Assembly: GCF_000224145.3 (NCBI RefSeq)
Contig: NC_020166.2
Location: 7,408,512-7,472,511, forward strand
Direction of reading: 5' to 3'
Source of the DNA: Ciona intestinalis
Lineage: Eukaryota > Chordata > Ascidiacea > Phlebobranchia > Cionidae
DNA: 64,000 nucleotides
Shown: positions 60,578 through 64,000 of the stretch, one piece after another
Layout: every line of letters starts with the position of its first letter
How positions within the stretch are numbered: the stretch's first letter is position 1
Translations under genes and position numbers: made by a program
The notes under the pieces: generated by a model
The model's database searches: none
Told to the model about the DNA's origin: nothing
What the model saw: only the letters and a program-made list of their open reading frames with translations

Positions 60578-63243
60578 TCACGTGGTCAAACCCTTGGCAA
60601 CTTCGGCGTTCTTTTCCAGGATGTCTCCAGTTTCAAGAACGTTGTTGTTTTCCTTTTCTTCCGCCAGAGGGCGGTCTTGATTTAGCCCGAGGTTCTTCAG
60701 CTCGACCTCGAGAAGCGGGTCGATGTCGTCATCATACGACCTGTGACGAAATAAGTACAACGTCATAACACGGAACGTGCTATTCCACACAGCAGAACTT
60801 ACATATCTAACGACATCTGGTGATCGTTAGCTTGTTCCTCCGCCACCAATACCTCATATTCATCCGCGGCATATTTCTCCCAATCACTTGGCTCGTTGAG
60901 CAACGCGTCAGCATCCTACGTCATAAACACAAGAATTTTTGACTGGAAAGTTAAAACGTGTCATTTTATTGCTGTCACACTCTGAAATATGTTTTAACTA
61001 AGTAGTCCGACTAACTGAAATATTAGATCGTGGACGCTTAAGTTTTGATAATACAGGACGGACAAACTCATAGTTACAAATATCAACTACTTTTCGTATG
61101 TATACGTGAGCTAAAAAGGTAAATGCCGCACTCGCACATTATGCGCAAAGCAGGGATACACAGTGTCCGCGTTCGTATTTCATACGAAATTAGATGAATT
61201 AGCTCCATACGCATTATGTATAAAAGTATGGTTAGTAACAAAACAGTTTAATAAATCATCCCAAAAATTCAATATAAAAATAGTAGCCTTGTCTATCCCA
61301 ACCTTTTGCGGCGCAAACGGATCCTTCTGCTCGTTGTCGAGGTATTTTTCCACATTGAAGAAAGTATCGAAGAACACATGCGCCATCTTACACTGCTTGA
61401 GGTCTTTCAAAGTCACGTGGTCACGGTTGATTGGTTTTACCATGTCCAGCATCTGGTGAAAGGTTCTTGAATTATTTGTAATCGTTTAACCGCTATCGTT
61501 TAAAATAAAAAATGTTTACTGGAGTCGTCTTATTATAATCAACACTTTTCACACGTTATTTTTGCTGTTAAAAAAAACATTGTACAATAATACGTGGTTC
61601 ATAGGTGTTCTTTATAAAAAAAGGTTTATAATTTAAGTTATTTAAGCCTGTGCCTATTTGAATGAAAACGTTTCGTCCTATTATACAAGAACAATACCCA
61701 AATTGTAGAAACACAGTAGAACTATTCTATGTACAGACAAGCGAGCATTCACCTGACAAACACAATCTTCAAACGGTAGAGGTTCAATATCAAGTTGTTC
61801 CAATTTACGCATTTGGTCTTCGTAGAAAAACTCCATCTCGTACATTGATATGACACCATCACCGTCCACGTCCATGCAACGAAACCAATACTCGATACTG
61901 TAAAAGAGGCAATTTTATTTAAAAAAATATTTCGGAACTTAATCCGCTATTTGCAGTTTCGATGTACTAGAGCTCGTATTTGGACTTGCATGGATTAACG
62001 CTGCTGGTGTTTTAGAGATGGTAAAGGACATAACTTGGTGAAATGCGTGAACGTATCTGAGAGGCGTGTGCGCTGAATGTTGGGTTAGTGGGATATTTCT
62101 GGTCTAAATATTGGATCGCACGGTGTCAGGCTGTTTGACCTCGCCCACGTAAAATAAAATAGAAAAGGCGTGTAGGGCAATTGATGATGTTTTTTTTTCA
62201 TAAAAAGGCACCTGAGCAGCAAACACCTTACGGTGATTGACGAAATATGAAATATCATCATCATGGAAACAACTGGTGAAACGTTGTTAATCTTCCTTAA
62301 TTATGCCGCTGGCAGATTAATTAAGAAAAATGCAATGCATGAAAGGCTATACGGACATGCATTATATTTTATGAAACCTACAGCGGCAAAGAAACAAATA
62401 AACGGAGCAAACCATTTACCTTGTTTGAGATTTTTTGTCTTCCTCTGAGATAAGGAACCATACGAAGTCCACGTACGACATCTTGTGGAGGCGATGGTCT
62501 GATGAGTCCCACCGTGTAACGGCACCAGAGAGCACACGATCAATAAGTCTATTCGAGAGTGCTGTACGAAACACGCGAATCAATTATTATAATCAGCTAT
62601 TATGACCCGAGTATGACGTCATGAAATACGTCAGTCGTATCGATAACACGCGGTTTAGCTTTTTTTACACTGCGTGTGATTGGGTCAATCATTTAAAGTG
62701 CAGATATATTTTTAACGTGACACTAAAACAGCTGAATATATTGACTGTCAGGTTTCATTATATATGTACATATAGCGGATTTAGAGCGCAAAATGTATTT
62801 GGTTTGGACCCAGGGAATGATCTCGGTGTTATCAGATACGTTTGAATTTTTTTGAACGGTATTCACCGTATTAGACCAAGGCACGCTTCACCGCAACTAA
62901 ATATACACCGTGTTATCATTGTCAGATTACAACATATTTTACTGTGTGTGGGAAATATTACTCAGAGGCCTTTGAATACAAACGTAGAACTACTGGGTTA
63001 GAGCAATACGGCTTTTTTGAACGGGGGTCAATGGCTATATCGTATAGGACTCACAGGGTAACAATAACAATACAAACGTATCTCACCTCCATTTGCGTGG
63101 CGCAGTAAATCCATTTTATCGATAACTAGGTCGTGGTCAGTGTCCAGCTCCCAAAACTTGCAGTAAATAACGTAGAAATGCTCATATGAAAAGTAATCAC
63201 AAATCATATTTATGTCTTCTTCGTCTTCGAGCGTGTCCAACGT
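60578..63243 (-). CDS. PPP2R3A: PP2A regulatory subunit B'' (PPP2R3A/B type), C-terminal part
   Basis: Six exons in transcript order: 63243-63087, 62561-62420, 61897-61753, 61452-61303, 60915-60803, 60740-60578. They encode the last 289 residues with all phases closed; the 5' part lies beyond the window. Family signatures: [20 protein letters not shown], the first EF-hand [60 protein letters not shown] with the second EF-hand [43 protein letters not shown] and [21 protein letters not shown]'' subunits bind the PP2A core and target it in a calcium-sensitive way, for example to cell-cycle substrates (family knowledge). The tail after VAEE is short and acidic and ends KGLTT, without the serine-rich end of vertebrate PPP2R3A. 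The single invertebrate gene cannot be assigned to A or B from this piece. A hAT-like MITE adjoins the acceptor of the first exon here. Confidence 0.92.
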
Positions 63244-63255
63244 CTGTGTTGAAAT

Positions 63256-63704
63256 TAGGGATGCACATTACAGAATAATTAGGTATTCTAGGATATCCTA
63301 GAATACTTTATTTCGAATCTAGAATTCCGAATCTAGAATTTCGAATCTTTTTATATTTATAGGAAAAAAAAATTTTACCCACAAAAGTCAGTTTATTGAC
63401 CCTTTTATAGCAGCCTTGTTGGGTCATGAGCTGTAAAATGATCAAAAATTGTACTATTGGGTAGTTTTTGCGTCATGAAACGTATAGCAGGCTATGAAAA
63501 GACGTTACGAAACGTTTACTCTCGAAAGTCCCACAAACACAAAAATATTTTTTTTCAAAATTAATAAGTTTCAAAAATTGTTAATATAGTATATGAGATG
63601 ACGTGTTATGACGTCATTAAACAGAATACCGAATCCCGTAATAAGATTCGAATACAAAAGGATTCGAATCTCATGGATTCGAAATTCTGTAATGTGCATC
63701 CCTA
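63256..63704 (+). mobile_element. hAT-like non-autonomous transposon with perfect TIRs
   Basis: Begins TAGGGATGCACATTACAG and ends with its exact reverse complement; the inverted match is 21 bp. It is flanked by the direct 8-bp duplication GTTGAAAT (63248-63255 and 63705-63712). An 8-bp target site plus TAGGGATGCAC ends is characteristic of hAT elements. The interior (449 bp in total) has no ORF but carries sub-terminal repeats of TTCGAATCT / CGAATCTAGAAT. Confidence 0.88.
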
Positions 63705-63890
63705 GTTGAAATTGAATATTTATTTTACGTGGTTTGAGGAACGGGGTGGTAAGTATATCACGTGCCATGGGTGCTGGGTTTCGTGGTCGCATTAATATTA
63801 CATTTACAGCACAACGAAATGAAATGGTTGAATTTGTACATTGTATTGGGTGCGAATTGTAAATACGGCAAATTTTAGTGTTTTTTTCAT

Positions 63891-63940
63891 NNNNNNNNNN
63901 NNNNNNNNNNNNNNNNNNNNNNNNNNNNNNNNNNNNNNNN
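63891..63940. other. Assembly gap (50 N)
   Basis: Fixed-length run of N in the PP2A intron. Confidence 1.
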
Positions 63941-64000
63941 ATACCGAATCTAGAATTTCGAATCTTTTTATATTTATAGGAAACAAAAATTTTACCCACA
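63941..64000 (+). mobile_element. Second partial copy of the hAT-like MITE
   Basis: From 63941 the sequence repeats the left interior of the element at about 63330-63385 (CGAATCTAGAATTTCGAATC, TTTATATTTATAGGAAA, TTTTACCCACA) with only a small difference in an A-run. It is either a second insertion or the same allele assembled twice across the gap. Confidence 0.75.

Larger units (their letters stand above)
63244..64000. other. PP2A intron with hAT-like MITE and gap
   Basis: Intron sequence to the right edge. It contains the hAT-like element, a 50-N gap, and after the gap a second copy of the element's left interior. No exon visible. Confidence 0.6.

Overview
The window is eukaryotic nuclear DNA with AT-rich intergenic sequence, short introns, several genes per 60 kb and many short non-autonomous elements. 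The recurring GGTGGGGAAGATGGGACACC-type miniature elements, the gene set and the compact architecture point to a tunicate, most likely the sea squirt genus Ciona. This is inferred from sequence character and was not checked by a search. There are three runs of N: 50 at 35185-35234, 5 at 37183-37187 and 50 at 63891-63940.

Layout: (1) 1-3.2 kb holds the 3' end of an unrecognised plus-strand gene, including a probable GC-AG intron. (2) 3.2-6.4 kb is intergenic and dense in MITEs. (3) 6452-18358 is a 19-exon adhesion-type GPCR gene. It has a signal peptide, three tandemly duplicated 69-nt exons, a giant mucin-like exon of about 50 copies of a 42-nt unit, an HRM-like cysteine exon, a GPS cleavage motif and seven TM segments. 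(4) 19579-29287 is a 22-exon DHX34 RNA helicase (1125 aa). (5) 29294-32887, on the minus strand, is a 6-exon CCDC51/MITOK mitochondrial membrane protein (412 aa); its stop codon lies 6 bp from that of DHX34. (6) 33-36.2 kb contains a ~1 kb near-identical duplication around an N gap, carrying the 5'UTR exon and intron of the next gene. (7) 36271-38811 is an intronless COG4 ORF. (8) 42065-43858, minus strand, is a single-exon FoxL2-like forkhead gene. (9) 43.9-56.1 kb has no recognisable gene, only MITEs, and probably holds regulatory DNA. (10) 56123-57687, minus strand, is a 3-exon Hand/Twist-type bHLH gene with an unusual basic region. (11) 60578-63243 and beyond the right edge, minus strand, is the C-terminal part of a PP2A B'' regulatory subunit (PPP2R3A/B type). 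A hAT-like MITE sits right at one of its splice acceptors.

The genes are not functionally linked. They cover cell-surface signalling or adhesion, RNA surveillance, mitochondrial K+ transport, Golgi tethering, two developmental transcription factors and a phosphatase subunit. All intron-containing models were built by hand from splice consensus plus reading-phase continuity. The phases close exactly in every gene except across the GPCR tandem repeat, where the assembled sequence carries a net frame disruption.
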